Assembly: GCF_001938945.1 (NCBI RefSeq)
Contig: NZ_MKIO01000022.1
Coordinates: 1-64,000, forward strand
DNA: 64,000 bases
Direction: 5' to 3'
Source: Xaviernesmea rhizosphaerae
GTDB taxonomy: Bacteria; Pseudomonadota; Alphaproteobacteria; Rhizobiales; Rhizobiaceae
Made by a program: the position numbers and the translations under genes. The first letter of the stretch is position 1. Each line of letters starts with the position of its first letter. Under the pieces are notes generated by a model. The model made no database searches, had not been told where the DNA came from, and saw nothing but the letters and a program-made list of their open reading frames with translations. Positions 44,234 through 53,325 of the stretch are shown here, piece by piece.

Positions 44234-44632
44234 CTAGGCAAGGAAAACTAAGAGCTTCCGCCGCAGGGCATCGGCATCCTTCAATTCGCACTCCCAGATG
44301 ACGCAGGTCTGCCATCTGCCCTCAGATAGCAATTGTTGCGCCCGCTGATCGCGATCACGATTTCGAGCCACCTTGGCAATCCAATAGTCAGCATTAGTTT
44401 TGGGCTGGCGGATGCCGCGAGCGCAATCATGGCCGTGCCAAAAGCAACCATGTACGAAGATCACTTTCCTCCTGCCAGGGAAAACGATGTCAGGCGAGCC
44501 GGGCAAATTCTTTCGATGCAGGCGAAACCGGAATCCGAGAGAGTGAACCAGTCGTCTAACGATCAGTTCGGGCTTTGTGTCCTTTGATTGGACCGCCCGC
44601 ATCGTTCGCGACCGAAGTTCATCGACCGTCAT
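44234..44632 (-). CDS. vsr: Very short patch repair endonuclease (Vsr)
   Basis: The 132-residue protein has the Vsr core: RSRTMRAVQSKDTKPEL, catalytic Asp48 in GSPDIVFP, and the metal and phosphate-contact region FVHGCFWHGHDC (His61, His66, His68). Vsr nicks at T:G mismatches left by deamination of 5-methylcytosine, normally beside a cytosine methyltransferase gene. None is present here. The start overlaps the DUF4928 stop (ATGA), so the genes were once an operon. Confidence 0.92.
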   Translation of the reverse strand: MTVDELRSRTMRAVQSKDTKPELIVRRLVHSLGFRFRLHRKNLPGSPDIVFPGRRKVIFVHGCFWHGHDCARGIRQPKTNADYWIAKVARNRDRDQRAQQLLSEGRWQTCVIWECELKDADALRRKLLVFLA

Positions 44633-44937
44633 CCCTCAAACTCGATCCTCAAGCTTGGATCGCTTTCCACGTCAGCGACGATGCGATTGTAGCGCTCGAT
44701 TATATCTTGAACCGCCGTGGGTCGGGCATCGCGTTCAAATACGCTCCACTCGTAGACATTGGTGGCGATGAACTGCTCGATCTCTATGACATCGAGACGG
44801 TCATCTACGCCGGCCTGCTTGGAAAGCGCTTTGGCGCCGCCAACACCATCTTCGGTCGTGACAATTAAAGGCCTGAGACCGAGCGACAGGTTACCTTGGC
44901 ATTTGCGGATCAGTGCTTCACCAAGCGCAGCAGGCAT
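44629..44937 (-). pseudogene. DUF4928 protein, only the C-terminal third left
   Basis: About 98 residues (GEALIRKCQGNLSLGLRPLI, DVIEIEQFIATNVYEW) match the end of DUF4928 proteins, about 300 residues long and typically encoded between a cytosine methyltransferase gene and vsr, hence thought to be restriction-related. The gene is cut at about 44925 by an IS66-type remnant. The ATG at 44937 lies in that remnant, so it is accidental. Confidence 0.75.
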
Positions 44938-45104
44938 ATTTGGGACGACGCGTCACCAGATGTCGAGCTTCTCGCTGACGTCTCCGCCGATCCGATGCAC
45001 GCTTTTGCCACAGCAGGGCAGTCATGGCTTTCGATGTCGATGACGACATCGATGCTGCAGTAGATGGGCGGGAAGTGAAGTAAGCCTCCGGTGGAGGCCG
45101 TGGG

Positions 45105-46745
45105 TTATGCCGCTTGAGCGTTCGGCGTGTATTGCTGCCAGTTCCACGGAAGCAATTGCTCCAGCCTGGTGATCGGTGTGTCGGCGATGCGGGCGAGAAC
45201 GTCGGCAAGCCATGCCTGCGGATCGATGTGGTTGAGCCTGGCGGTCATGAGGAGTGTCGCCATGAACGCGGCACGGTCAGCACCACGGTCCGATCCGGCG
45301 AAGAGCCAGGACTTCCTGCCGAGCGCGAAGCCTCGCAGGGCTCCCTCGGCCGCATTGTTCGTCAGGCAAATCCTGCCATCCTCGAGGAATAACGTGAAGC
45401 CATCCCAACGCTTGAGCATGTAGTTAATCGCTTCTGCGAGGGGAGAACTGCGCGATAGCTTTGCCCGCTCGGTTTGGAGCCAGCCATGCAGCTCTTCGAC
45501 GAGTGGCTGGCTGTCCTTGCGCCGGCGCTCCAGGCGCTGGTCGGCGGCAAGTCCGTTGATTTCCCGCTCGATATCGAACAGGGCGTCGATCCGCTTGACG
45601 GCTTCGAGCGCCATGGGCGAGATCGACGCAGCGTTCTTTCCGCGCTTGGCGTTCGCGGCAATGTCGGCGAGCACGAAGAATTTGCGCCTCGAGTGAGCCC
45701 AGCAAAGTGCTTGCGTCAGGGGACCGGGATCGCGGTCAGCCTTAAACAGCGGATTGTAGCCGCCATAGGCGTCCGCCTGCAGAATACCGGTGAAGGATTT
45801 GAGGTGGCGCTCCGGATGCTCCTGCCGCCGGTCCCGTGAGCCATAATACAGCGCGGCCGGCGGTGAGAGCCCGCCGAATGGCCGATCGTCCCGGACGTAA
45901 GTCCAGATGCGGCCCGTATCGGTCTTTCTCTTCGCCAGGATCGGCACGGTGGTGTCGCCGCCATGCAGACGCTCGGCAGCCAGAAGATGCGCCTCGATCA
46001 GCGAATGGATGGGCTTCAACGCCGCGGCACAAGCACCAACCTGGTCGGCCAGCGTCGACAAGCTGAGGTCAACGCCCTCGCGGGCATAGCGTTCGCTCTG
46101 GCGATTGAGCGGTTGGTGCTGAGCGAACTTCTCGAAGAGGATCATCGCCAGCAGGTTCGGTCCGGCAAAGCCGCGGGGAGTCATATGGAACGGAGCCGGC
46201 GGCTGCGTAATCTTCTCGCACTCCCGGCAGGTAAACTTCTCCCGCACTGTCTGGATGACCTTCCACTAACGCGGAATGACCTCCAGGGTCTCGGTAATGT
46301 CCTCGCCTAGCTTCGACAGCTTGGCCGAGCCGCAGCAAGGACAAGTCGTCGGGGCGGCGATGACGACGCGTTCGCGCGGCAGGTGTTTGGGAAACGGCTT
46401 ACGTGACGGACGCTTGCGCTCGAAGGCTTTGACGGCGAAGACTTTGGCTGCAATCTCCGCGGCCAGTTCGTCTTCGCCGGCGTCTGCTTCAAGCTCCTCG
46501 AGTTGCAGTTCCATCTGTTCGAGGAGTCGCACTTTACGCTCGGACCGGCTGCCGTAGAGCTCCCTTCGAACCTTGTCGATCTCCAGCTTCAACCGCGCAA
46601 TCAGCGCCTCGGAATGCGATACGAGCGCTTTTGCGCTGGCAGCTTCAGCCTTTGCGGTCACTGCTTCCGCCTCGGCAGCAACGCGCCGGGCGCGTTCCTG
46701 AGCCAGCAGTGCAAGCGCACTGGCAAGGTCGGTCGCATCGCTCAT
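45105..46745 (-). pseudogene. tnpC: IS66 TnpC transposase with one amber codon
   Basis: The gene runs in one frame from ATG 46745 (helical N-terminus, ARLKLEIDKVRRELYGSRSE; zinc finger CPCCGSAKLSK, FTCREC) through the DDE core to NNAAEGALRGFALGRKSW and ITRLEQLLPWNW. A TAG at 46266-46268 interrupts it between EVIPR and WKVIQT, where CAG (Gln) is expected. One C-to-T change explains it. Without suppression the transposase is split into 159 and about 380 residues. Confidence 0.88.
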
Positions 46746-46790
46746 GACCGGATGGAATCATATTCGACACTGCCATTCCAGTGCTTTTGT

Positions 46791-47138
46791 TCACCCGGCG
46801 GACGTCGGCCGCCAAGTCTTTTGCGGCATCCGCCAGTCGATACCCTCCAGCAGATAACCGAGCTGCGCGGGCGTGATCACTACCGTGCCGTCGGCCGCTG
46901 AAGGCCAGATGAAGCGTCCCCGTTCCAGCTTCTTTGTGAACAGGCAGGCCCCTTGGCCGTCATGGCAGATCACCTTGATCAAGCCGCCGCCGCGGCCGCG
47001 GAACACGAACAGGTTCCCGCACATCGGATCACGCTTCAGCGCCTCCTGTACCGTCAACGACAGACCTGGAAAGCCTTTGCGCATGTCGGTATGGCCTGTC
47101 GCCAGCCAGACCTTTACACCTGCAGGAACCGCGATCAT
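46791..47138 (-). CDS. tnpB: IS66 accessory protein TnpB
   Basis: The 115-residue protein has the Orf2/TnpB pattern VWLATGHTDMRKGFPGLSL, LFVFRGRGGGLIKVI. Its exact role is unknown but it is required for IS66 transposition in tested members. ATG 47138 overlaps the tnpA stop. Confidence 0.9.
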   Translation of the reverse strand: MIAVPAGVKVWLATGHTDMRKGFPGLSLTVQEALKRDPMCGNLFVFRGRGGGLIKVICHDGQGACLFTKKLERGRFIWPSAADGTVVITPAQLGYLLEGIDWRMPQKTWRPTSAG

Positions 47139-47542
47139 CGCAGACCCAATACACAATCGAGAATCCGGCCAAGCGCATCCGTGTCGATATCGCTGTCCAC
47201 GCGGACACGACGGCCACGCCCCAGCTCAATCGTTACATCGCTGCGTTTGCGTCGGAGATGGGATGGTGCGGGTGGCTCCGGCATAGCAGGCGAGATTTTG
47301 GAAGCGGCCTCAGACACGATTACCGGCACCAACACGGTTCCCGTCTCGGTCTGCGGCTCCTCGATCCGGCACAGCTCTTTGCGCCAACGGAACAACTGGC
47401 TGACATGGATACCGGCCGCGCGAGCAATCTCAGAGACAACCGCGTCCAGCTCAAAGCAGGCAGCGACCAATCGCTCGTCTTCGCGTGACCAGCGCCGACG
47501 GCGCTCTATGGATGTGATCACCTCAATTGGATTCTTCGTCAT
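47135..47542 (-). CDS. tnpA: IS66 accessory protein TnpA
   Basis: The 135-residue protein is the HTH-bearing first ORF of IS66 elements (RRRRWSREDERLVAACFELD, ARAAGIHVSQLFRWRKELC). It starts the intact tnpA-tnpB coupled pair. Confidence 0.9.
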   Translation of the reverse strand: MTKNPIEVITSIERRRRWSREDERLVAACFELDAVVSEIARAAGIHVSQLFRWRKELCRIEEPQTETGTVLVPVIVSEAASKISPAMPEPPAPSHLRRKRSDVTIELGRGRRVRVDSDIDTDALGRILDCVLGLR

Positions 47543-47620
47543 ATGACTACTCCTAGCGTTACCACTAGGACTGGCAGTCAGCAGCCCCTCATCGCAAGAC
47601 GTCCTTCACCGTAGGCTTAC

Positions 47621-47899
47621 GAAGTGAACCGCGCTTTACCGGCCGCTTCGCAGTCCGTTCCCTGCGCAGATCGTTCGACGCTTGCTCCTGATTTTCCAGA
47701 CCGTCCGCCTCGACCTGTTTGCCTCTTCGAGCCCGAGGAGAAGCTGATCTTCCGCAAGAGTCGCGGCGCGACGACCGAAGCGGTGGCGCTGCAATTCCTT
47801 GATGATCTGGCGCAGCCGGTCGTTCTCGAGTTCGCGCGACAGCAAGATGACCTTGAGCGCGTTCAGTTCGTCGGGAAGCGCGTCCGCCGTCATCGTCAT
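47621..47899 (-). pseudogene. Old IS66 tnpC, 5' fragment with frameshift
   Basis: The frame opens MTMTADALPDELNALKVILL and continues RFGRRAATLAEDQLLLGLEE, then shifts into another frame (EADGLENQEQASNDLRRERT) before reaching the younger IS66 end. It belongs to the older, degenerate element. Confidence 0.75.
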
Positions 47900-48061
47900 A
47901 GCACCACAGCAGCACACTTCGGCGCCCAGGAGGAGGGTGTTGACGCGGCTGATTCTACGGTCGCGGCGGCTACACTGCCCTCTGCGGGACAAGCGCCTCG
48001 ATCGTCGCATGAACGCGCTTACAATCCAGCCCATCGAACAAGGCCGAGACCTAAGCGGCCG

Positions 48062-48325
48062 TCAGGCGCATCGCACCGTCCAGCATTTTTGGCCAATGCA
48101 ACTCGCCACCTTTAAGACGCTTTGAGACCATGCACACACCGCTGCCGTCCCAGAAGACGAGCTTGATCCGGTCCACCCTTTTGGCTCAGAACACGTAGAT
48201 CGTGCCGGAAACGGATCAACAAGCATCTCTGTTTTGACCAGCGCCGCCAAGCCCTCCTCGCCTTTAAGGAAGTCGACAGGCCGGGTGGCGACCATCACCT
48301 CTACAACTCCCGAAAATCCGATCAC
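48062..48325 (-). pseudogene. Old IS66 tnpB, frameshifted
   Basis: The start GFSGVVEVMVATRPVDFLKG is typical of TnpB, but the middle and end lie in shifted frames (FRAK-type segment lost). Its start overlaps the old tnpA stop. Confidence 0.75.
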
Positions 48326-48765
48326 GACGTAGCTTTCACAGCCTGGATGACGGCAGCAATTTTCGCGGCGTCGACGCCGAATGCGGTCCTCATGATTGCC
48401 CCACCGAGCTCCAATTCGATTGCGTCGATGCTCGACCTTCTGGTTGCGCTCGGCGATTCCTGCTCTTTCACGACAGGCGTCGTGGGTACATTCAAGACCG
48501 CCGGCGCAAACATCCCAACATCGACATCAGGGACAGCTCCGAGCAGCTTGCGGGCGAGCGGACGCCAAGGGAACAACTGCTGCGGGGTCAATCCGTGACA
48601 CCGAGCCACCGAGCAGACCTTCACACCCCGCTCGTAACTCTCGGAAACAATCTTCGCCTTCTGCTCGTTGCTCCACTCGCGACGACGGCCGGTGCCAGTA
48701 AAAACCTCAAACCGGCGCACCGGTTCTTCATCGCTGAATTCAAGCGTAAGCTGTGAAATCGACAT
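48322..48765 (-). CDS. Old IS66 tnpA
   Basis: The 147-residue protein (FTGTGRRREWSNEQKAKIVS, SVARCHGLTPQQLFPWRPLA) is the HTH protein of the older IS66 element. The frame is intact, although the partner genes are broken. Confidence 0.75.
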   Translation of the reverse strand: MSISQLTLEFSDEEPVRRFEVFTGTGRRREWSNEQKAKIVSESYERGVKVCSVARCHGLTPQQLFPWRPLARKLLGAVPDVDVGMFAPAVLNVPTTPVVKEQESPSATRRSSIDAIELELGGAIMRTAFGVDAAKIAAVIQAVKATS

Positions 48766-48852
48766 ATGTCTAAGCCCCCGTTCGTGCTCAACATCGTCAA
48801 TCACGCACTGGTTCGAAAGGTGCGGTCGAAACACCGCATACCGTCGATCGTT

Positions 48853-49555
48853 CCGATTAGAGCGTTGTTATATGAATAGCCAACGCTGCCAAAAGAAAGC
48901 TCAATGCCAGCTTCCGCCAGCCTCTCTCGGAATACTTGATCGACAAGTATTGCGTACCGCAATCAAAATGTTAGATCAGCCCGCCGCGATGGACCGGCCG
49001 CCGATCATGAAGAGCCTGATCGAGCGCATCGAGCACGAATCCGCATCTCGAGTTGATGGCCATGTCGCGCCGGGCGCGGGCCGACACTCGGTCAACGTCC
49101 GTGCGCTTGGGAATGACCTCCTAGTAGGCGGACGGGGCAGCAGTATGCAGATTGGCTCGACCTCGAGCACCGAACGGTGTTCGCAGATAAGGGAAATCAT
49201 CGCTTCAGTGGGCTCCGCCCGGAGAAAATATGCCGAGGCCTTGCGCCATATCTCCTTGCCTGACGAAGCTCGCGGTTATCTTGTTTAAGGCCTTCATCTT
49301 CTTGGCAATGTCGCTGGGCAGACCTGCTCGCTTGCCACTGTCGACCTCCGCCTTCTTCACCCATTCATTGAGCGTATGCGCCGAGAAGCCGATCTTCGCG
49401 GCTATCGAGCACACCTTCGACCAACAGATGCATGTTCAGCTTCGTACGCGGTAACCACTCGAACAGCGCGGGCACGGACTTCAGGAGAAAACTTGTTCGT
49501 TGTCTTGCTGGTCATAGACCCTACATTCTCACGAGTTTGGGTCTCCGGCAAATTC
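48853..49555 (-). mobile_element. IS3-family remnant with multiple frameshifts
   Basis: From right to left: a left-end-like sequence near 49555, orfA from ATG 49515 ([20 protein letters not shown]) shifting frame near 49420 ([17 protein letters not shown]) and again near 49280 ([19 protein letters not shown]). Two orfB pieces follow ([38 protein letters not shown]) with a deletion between them. It ends where the old IS66 begins. Confidence 0.7.
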
Positions 49556-49800
49556 AGTGCGTTTCAACTTAAACACTTGAATAAATGAACGATTTCCGCA
49601 CTCCTACACACAATTATATCGGAAATGGAATGCCGTTGCCCATCATTTCCGAGAATCATTAAAAATACCAACGCGCGTCCTACCCGGAACTTGAGGCCAT
49701 ACAGCCGTGTCTCAGCATTATTTACCTTTTAACTATTTACTGGGATTGTTACGCTGAAATTCGAGTAAATCTCCCGGTATTTAACTTCTTCGAGGGTCCT

Positions 49801-50670
49801 ATGAAACGTCGACAATTCGTCGCAGCGGGCGCGTCGTTGCTGGCCATGCCGTGGGCGCGGCGCGCTTTCGCGGGGAATGAAATTCCGTTGCGTTACAATG
49901 CCACGGAGAAGCTGGACGAAACGTCGCTGCCCGCGAAGGCACTGAAACTCGCTTTGTCGAAGCTTGACAAACCCTATGTGTTGACACCGTCGCCAGTGGG
50001 CTATCCCACGCAATCCGGTCTGATCAATGCCTTGTCTACCGGCGGGGAAATAGACATCTGTTGGGTCGGGGTCGAGCGGAACGCTTGGGATGCCACCCTG
50101 CCAGTTCCGTTCCCGATAGACGGAGGGCTCCTCGGCTACCGTCTATTCCTTATAAATTCCGATCGCCAGCCGGATTTCAGTGGCGTGAAGTCGATTGACG
50201 CCCTTCGCAACTTTGTCGCCATCCAGGGGCCCGGCTGGGGAGACATCGATATTCTCCGCAACGCCGGCCTTACAGTCCGGACCGGTCTTTACAAGAACCT
50301 CTTCCGTATGACGGTCGGCGGGCGAGCAGACTATTTTCCCAGAGCGGCCTATGAGGCAGTCGACGAGTACAAACAGTATGTCGGGGATGTCCCCAAGCTC
50401 GCTGTCGAGCAGGACCTTATCCTGAAATATAAGTTTACAATGATGTTCTTTGTTTCGAAAAAGAAGCCCGAGCTGCGCGACGACATCATGAAGGGCTTGG
50501 CGAAGGCGCATTCGGACGGCTCCTACCAAGCCATGTTCCAATCGGACGACAACGTGGCGACGGCGCTGTCACAGGGCAATCTCGGACAACGCACGCTAAT
50601 TGAGATCGAGAATCCAAAGCTGCCTTCGGAAGTGAACGCGATCGACAAACGGTACTGGTTCTCAGTTTGA
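49801..50670 (+). CDS. Periplasmic binding protein next to a chemoreceptor
   Basis: The 289-residue protein has a twin-arginine-like leader (MKRRQF...RRAFAG, cleavage near 24) and the two-lobed fold of small periplasmic binding proteins (VGYPTQSGLINALSTGG, GVKSIDALRNFVAIQGPGWG, FFVSKKKPELRDDIMKGLAK). The substrate is unknown. It is 58 bp before a transmembrane chemoreceptor gene on the same strand and no permease or ATPase is nearby. It therefore more likely presents a ligand to that receptor than feeds a transporter. Confidence 0.78.
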   Translation: MKRRQFVAAGASLLAMPWARRAFAGNEIPLRYNATEKLDETSLPAKALKLALSKLDKPYVLTPSPVGYPTQSGLINALSTGGEIDICWVGVERNAWDATLPVPFPIDGGLLGYRLFLINSDRQPDFSGVKSIDALRNFVAIQGPGWGDIDILRNAGLTVRTGLYKNLFRMTVGGRADYFPRAAYEAVDEYKQYVGDVPKLAVEQDLILKYKFTMMFFVSKKKPELRDDIMKGLAKAHSDGSYQAMFQSDDNVATALSQGNLGQRTLIEIENPKLPSEVNAIDKRYWFSV

Positions 50671-50728
50671 CGACCACGTCGCATTTTGCAGAAAGAACCG
50701 CCGTGAACACAGACAAGAGGGCATTTAC

Positions 50729-52546
50729 ATGAAGACTTCTATCAAGACACAGATCCTGATACCGACCCTTTCCATGATGGCGGTCGGTCTCGTGGTCGTA
50801 GGAGGATTTGCCGCATTTTCGCGCGCGGACATGCAGACCGACATGTTTCAGAAAAAGGTCGATCTCACCGCGCAGCTCGTGCTGAGCGGCAGCGCCAATG
50901 CAATGTGGCAGTTTGACAGTGGCATGGCGAAGGAGACGCTTGCGCCAGCGACTAGCGATCCGGATTTTCGAGCGGGTGTGATTTTCGACGACAAGGGCAC
51001 CCCGTTCTATTCCATCGGCGATGCCGCGATCATCGACGCGCTGGCGAAGTCGGATGAAAAGGGGCTTGACGGGTCGTTCGTCATCAAGTCGATACCTCTC
51101 AACCGCACGGAGGAGGGCAAGCTGATGACGATAGGCCGGATGGCCATCGTCTTCGACACGAGCACTGCGGCGGCCAGCAGCTGGAGCTCCATGCTCGCCA
51201 TGGGACAGCTCGCTGGCGGCGTTCTCCTCGCCTCCTGCTTCGCGCTCTTCATGCTCCTCGGACGTCTGGCGCGGCCGATCGCGCTCCTCTCGCAGGTCAT
51301 GCGGCGAATGTCGGAGGGCGACTTCAACACAGATGTCCCGGGTGTGGAGCGGCGCGATGAGCTCGGCGACATGGCAAATGCAGTTGGTGTGCTGCGTGAC
51401 AACTCGCTAAAGGCGCTTGCTCTCGAAGGCGAAACCGGTGAGATGCGCGCCCGGGAAGAATCCAACCGCAGGACCGAGCAGCAGCGTATCGAGCGCGAAG
51501 CCACGCAGTTGCGACAGGCGACCGACCTCTTGGGCACCTCTTTGGCAAAGCTTGCGATAGGCGACCTGACCTGCCGCATCGATACGGTTCTTGCGCCGGA
51601 GTATGAGCCGATCCGCGTCAACTTCAACGCGGCGGTCGATCAGCTGAGTGAAGCAATGAATTCAGTGATGGCGTCCGTGCGGAATATCGACCTTGGCACG
51701 GACGAGCTCGCCAGCGGTGCTGACTCCCTCTCCAAGCGCACCGAACAACAGGCCGCAGCGCTGGAGGAAACTGCCGCAGCGCTGGACCAGATCACCGCCA
51801 ACGTCTCAAACTCGAGCCGGCGGACTGACGAAGCGCGCATCGTTTCAAACAGGGCGAACGGTGCCGCGGTCCATTCCACCGAGGTGGTATCTCGGGCGGA
51901 GGATGCAATGCAACGGATTGAAAAGAGTTCGCAGCAGATTTCCAATATCATCGGCGTCATCGACGAAATTGCCTTCCAGACGAACCTTCTGGCGCTGAAT
52001 GCCGGAGTCGAGGCAGCGCGTGCCGGCGATGCAGGCAAAGGCTTTGCCGTGGTCGCCCAAGAGGTAAGGGAGCTCGCGCAACGCTCCGCGCAGGCAGCAA
52101 AGGAGATCAAGGCCCTTATCAACACATCCGCAAACGAGGTAGGCTCAGGCGTCCAGTTGGTCCGCGAGACCGGAGACGCATTGAAGGAGATCAGCAAGGA
52201 CATTGCCGAAATCAACCTTCACGTCGATGCCATTGCTCTATCGGCACGTGAGCAGGCAACCGGCCTCGGCGAGATCAACACCGCGATCAACCAGATGGAC
52301 CAGTCAACGCAGCAGAATGCTGCAATGGTGGAGGAGTCTTCCGCTGCTTCATCGACGCTCGCAGCCGAGGCCACAAAGCTTAGAGAGTTGGTGTCCGGTT
52401 TTGTCATCGACCAGCAAGTGGGCGCATTGCTGGAAACAGGACTGCGGATGACCAGGGCGGTGAACAGCATCGAAAGTTCCAAAATGATGCCGGCAATTCA
52501 CCGAACACGTCGCAACGCAACAGATGGCAGCTGGGAGGAGTTCTGA
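50729..52546 (+). CDS. Transmembrane methyl-accepting chemotaxis protein
   Basis: The 605-residue receptor has TM1 (residues 7-30), a periplasmic sensor of about 120 residues, TM2 (about 153-176), HAMP (about 177-230) and a signalling domain with the hairpin near 409-450. It ends GSWEEF, the CheR/CheB tether. The sensor is small, so binding through the periplasmic protein encoded just upstream is plausible. Confidence 0.92.
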   Translation: MKTSIKTQILIPTLSMMAVGLVVVGGFAAFSRADMQTDMFQKKVDLTAQLVLSGSANAMWQFDSGMAKETLAPATSDPDFRAGVIFDDKGTPFYSIGDAAIIDALAKSDEKGLDGSFVIKSIPLNRTEEGKLMTIGRMAIVFDTSTAAASSWSSMLAMGQLAGGVLLASCFALFMLLGRLARPIALLSQVMRRMSEGDFNTDVPGVERRDELGDMANAVGVLRDNSLKALALEGETGEMRAREESNRRTEQQRIEREATQLRQATDLLGTSLAKLAIGDLTCRIDTVLAPEYEPIRVNFNAAVDQLSEAMNSVMASVRNIDLGTDELASGADSLSKRTEQQAAALEETAAALDQITANVSNSSRRTDEARIVSNRANGAAVHSTEVVSRAEDAMQRIEKSSQQISNIIGVIDEIAFQTNLLALNAGVEAARAGDAGKGFAVVAQEVRELAQRSAQAAKEIKALINTSANEVGSGVQLVRETGDALKEISKDIAEINLHVDAIALSAREQATGLGEINTAINQMDQSTQQNAAMVEESSAASSTLAAEATKLRELVSGFVIDQQVGALLETGLRMTRAVNSIESSKMMPAIHRTRRNATDGSWEEF

Positions 52547-52689
52547 AAACGAGCGCGCGTTGACGCCATTTTGAGGCACCGGAAACTCCCGCGAATTGAA
52601 TCCAAATCTGAGAAGGCTTCGTGCGTCTTGCCTGTTCAAAAACCGCCAAGGCTTTAATCGCTGCTGAATGAAAGTTGAGTGGCAGGGCA

Positions 52690-53020
52690 CTGATTGTAAA
52701 GGTCGGCGATCTCGCGCCGAGGCGTCGAGATCGTTGGTCACGAGGCTCAGGATGTGGCCGGTCTTCAGCCTGACGGTGACGACGCGGACTGGCTCCGCGA
52801 AGGGATTGGATCTGGAGCTTACGAGGCGTTCGGGCAGCTGGCCGATCGCATCCTCGATGACGCCGTCGGTCTTTCGCGCCGGCTTGGCAAAGCGTGCCTG
52901 CTCGACGAGCGTCACGGACGTGTTGATCCTCAGCCGCGTGACGAAGCGCGCGTCGGCCTGATCGATCTTCGCCCACCAGGCGAAGTCGTATTAAGCGAGA
53001 TCACAGACATGGGTGGTAAT
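52690..53020 (-). mobile_element. IS4-family transposase fragment
   Basis: A minus-strand frame (AWWAKIDQADARFVTRLRIN, VRVVTVRLKTGHILSLVTND) matches the middle of IS4-type transposases. A TAA interrupts it (CDLA then stop then YDFAWW), and a frameshift near 52708 displaces the end (DIADLYNQCP). Both ends are missing. Confidence 0.6.
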
Positions 53021-53024
53021 CCCC

Positions 53025-53325
53025 CGTTCCTATCGGGGCTCGATCGTCGAACTCACGCGGCCATTTTCAGTTTCTGTGCGGGTGTAATGCCGCCGATGCC
53101 CATGTTAGGCGGTTCATTGTTGTAGGTCCATGGCCACTGCGTGGCAAACTCTTGTGCCTCCTCAATACTTTCGATGATAGGCTGGTCGAGCCATTCGTGC
53201 CGAACCGTGCGGTTAGAGCGTTCAACGTAGGCGTTCTGTTGGGGCCTGCCTGGCTGGATGTAGCTCAAGGCTACTCCCCGCCTCTCTGCCCATTCCATCA
53301 GCTTGCCACTGATATATTCCGGTTC
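53025..53325 (-). mobile_element. 3' fragment of an IS3-family element (orfB end)
   Basis: The last about 90 codons of orfB (EYISGKLMEWAERRGVALSY, QQNAYVERSNRTVRHEWLDQ, GITPAQKLKMAA, stop at 53053) plus the terminal region remain. It is fused in frame to the EAL part of the neighbouring GGDEF gene, replacing the rest of that gene. Confidence 0.8.

Larger units (their letters stand above)
45080..47620 (-). mobile_element. Complete IS66-family element with 8-bp target duplication
   Basis: The ends are GTAAGCCTCCGGTG (45080) and the inverse of GTAAGCCTACGGTG (47620). GAAGTGAA is repeated exactly on both sides (45072-45079 and 47621-47628), the 8-bp duplication expected for IS66. It contains tnpA, tnpB and tnpC in that order on the minus strand. 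Confidence 0.93.
44926..48852 (-). mobile_element. Degenerate IS66-family element split by a younger IS66 copy
   Basis: Remnants lie on both sides of 45080-47620. Right: tnpA, frameshifted tnpB and the 5' part of tnpC. Left (44926-45079): pieces of the tnpC zinc-finger region in three frames (VVIDIESHDCP, then CCGKSVHRIGGDVSEKLDI, then LVTRRPKYACCA). Joining the flanks and removing one target copy restores one continuous tnpC sequence, so the young element inserted into this old one. Confidence 0.75.

Noticed and set aside
35428..44240. Classical integron attC cassette array
   Set aside because: The sites lack the attC core consensus (RYYYAAC and GTTRRRY), no integron integrase is seen, and the genes run in both directions with regulators. 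Only the general idea of site-bounded modules is kept.
48668..49288. Plus-strand 206-codon gene
   Set aside because: It is the shadow of IS66 tnpA and IS3 remnants on the opposite strand.
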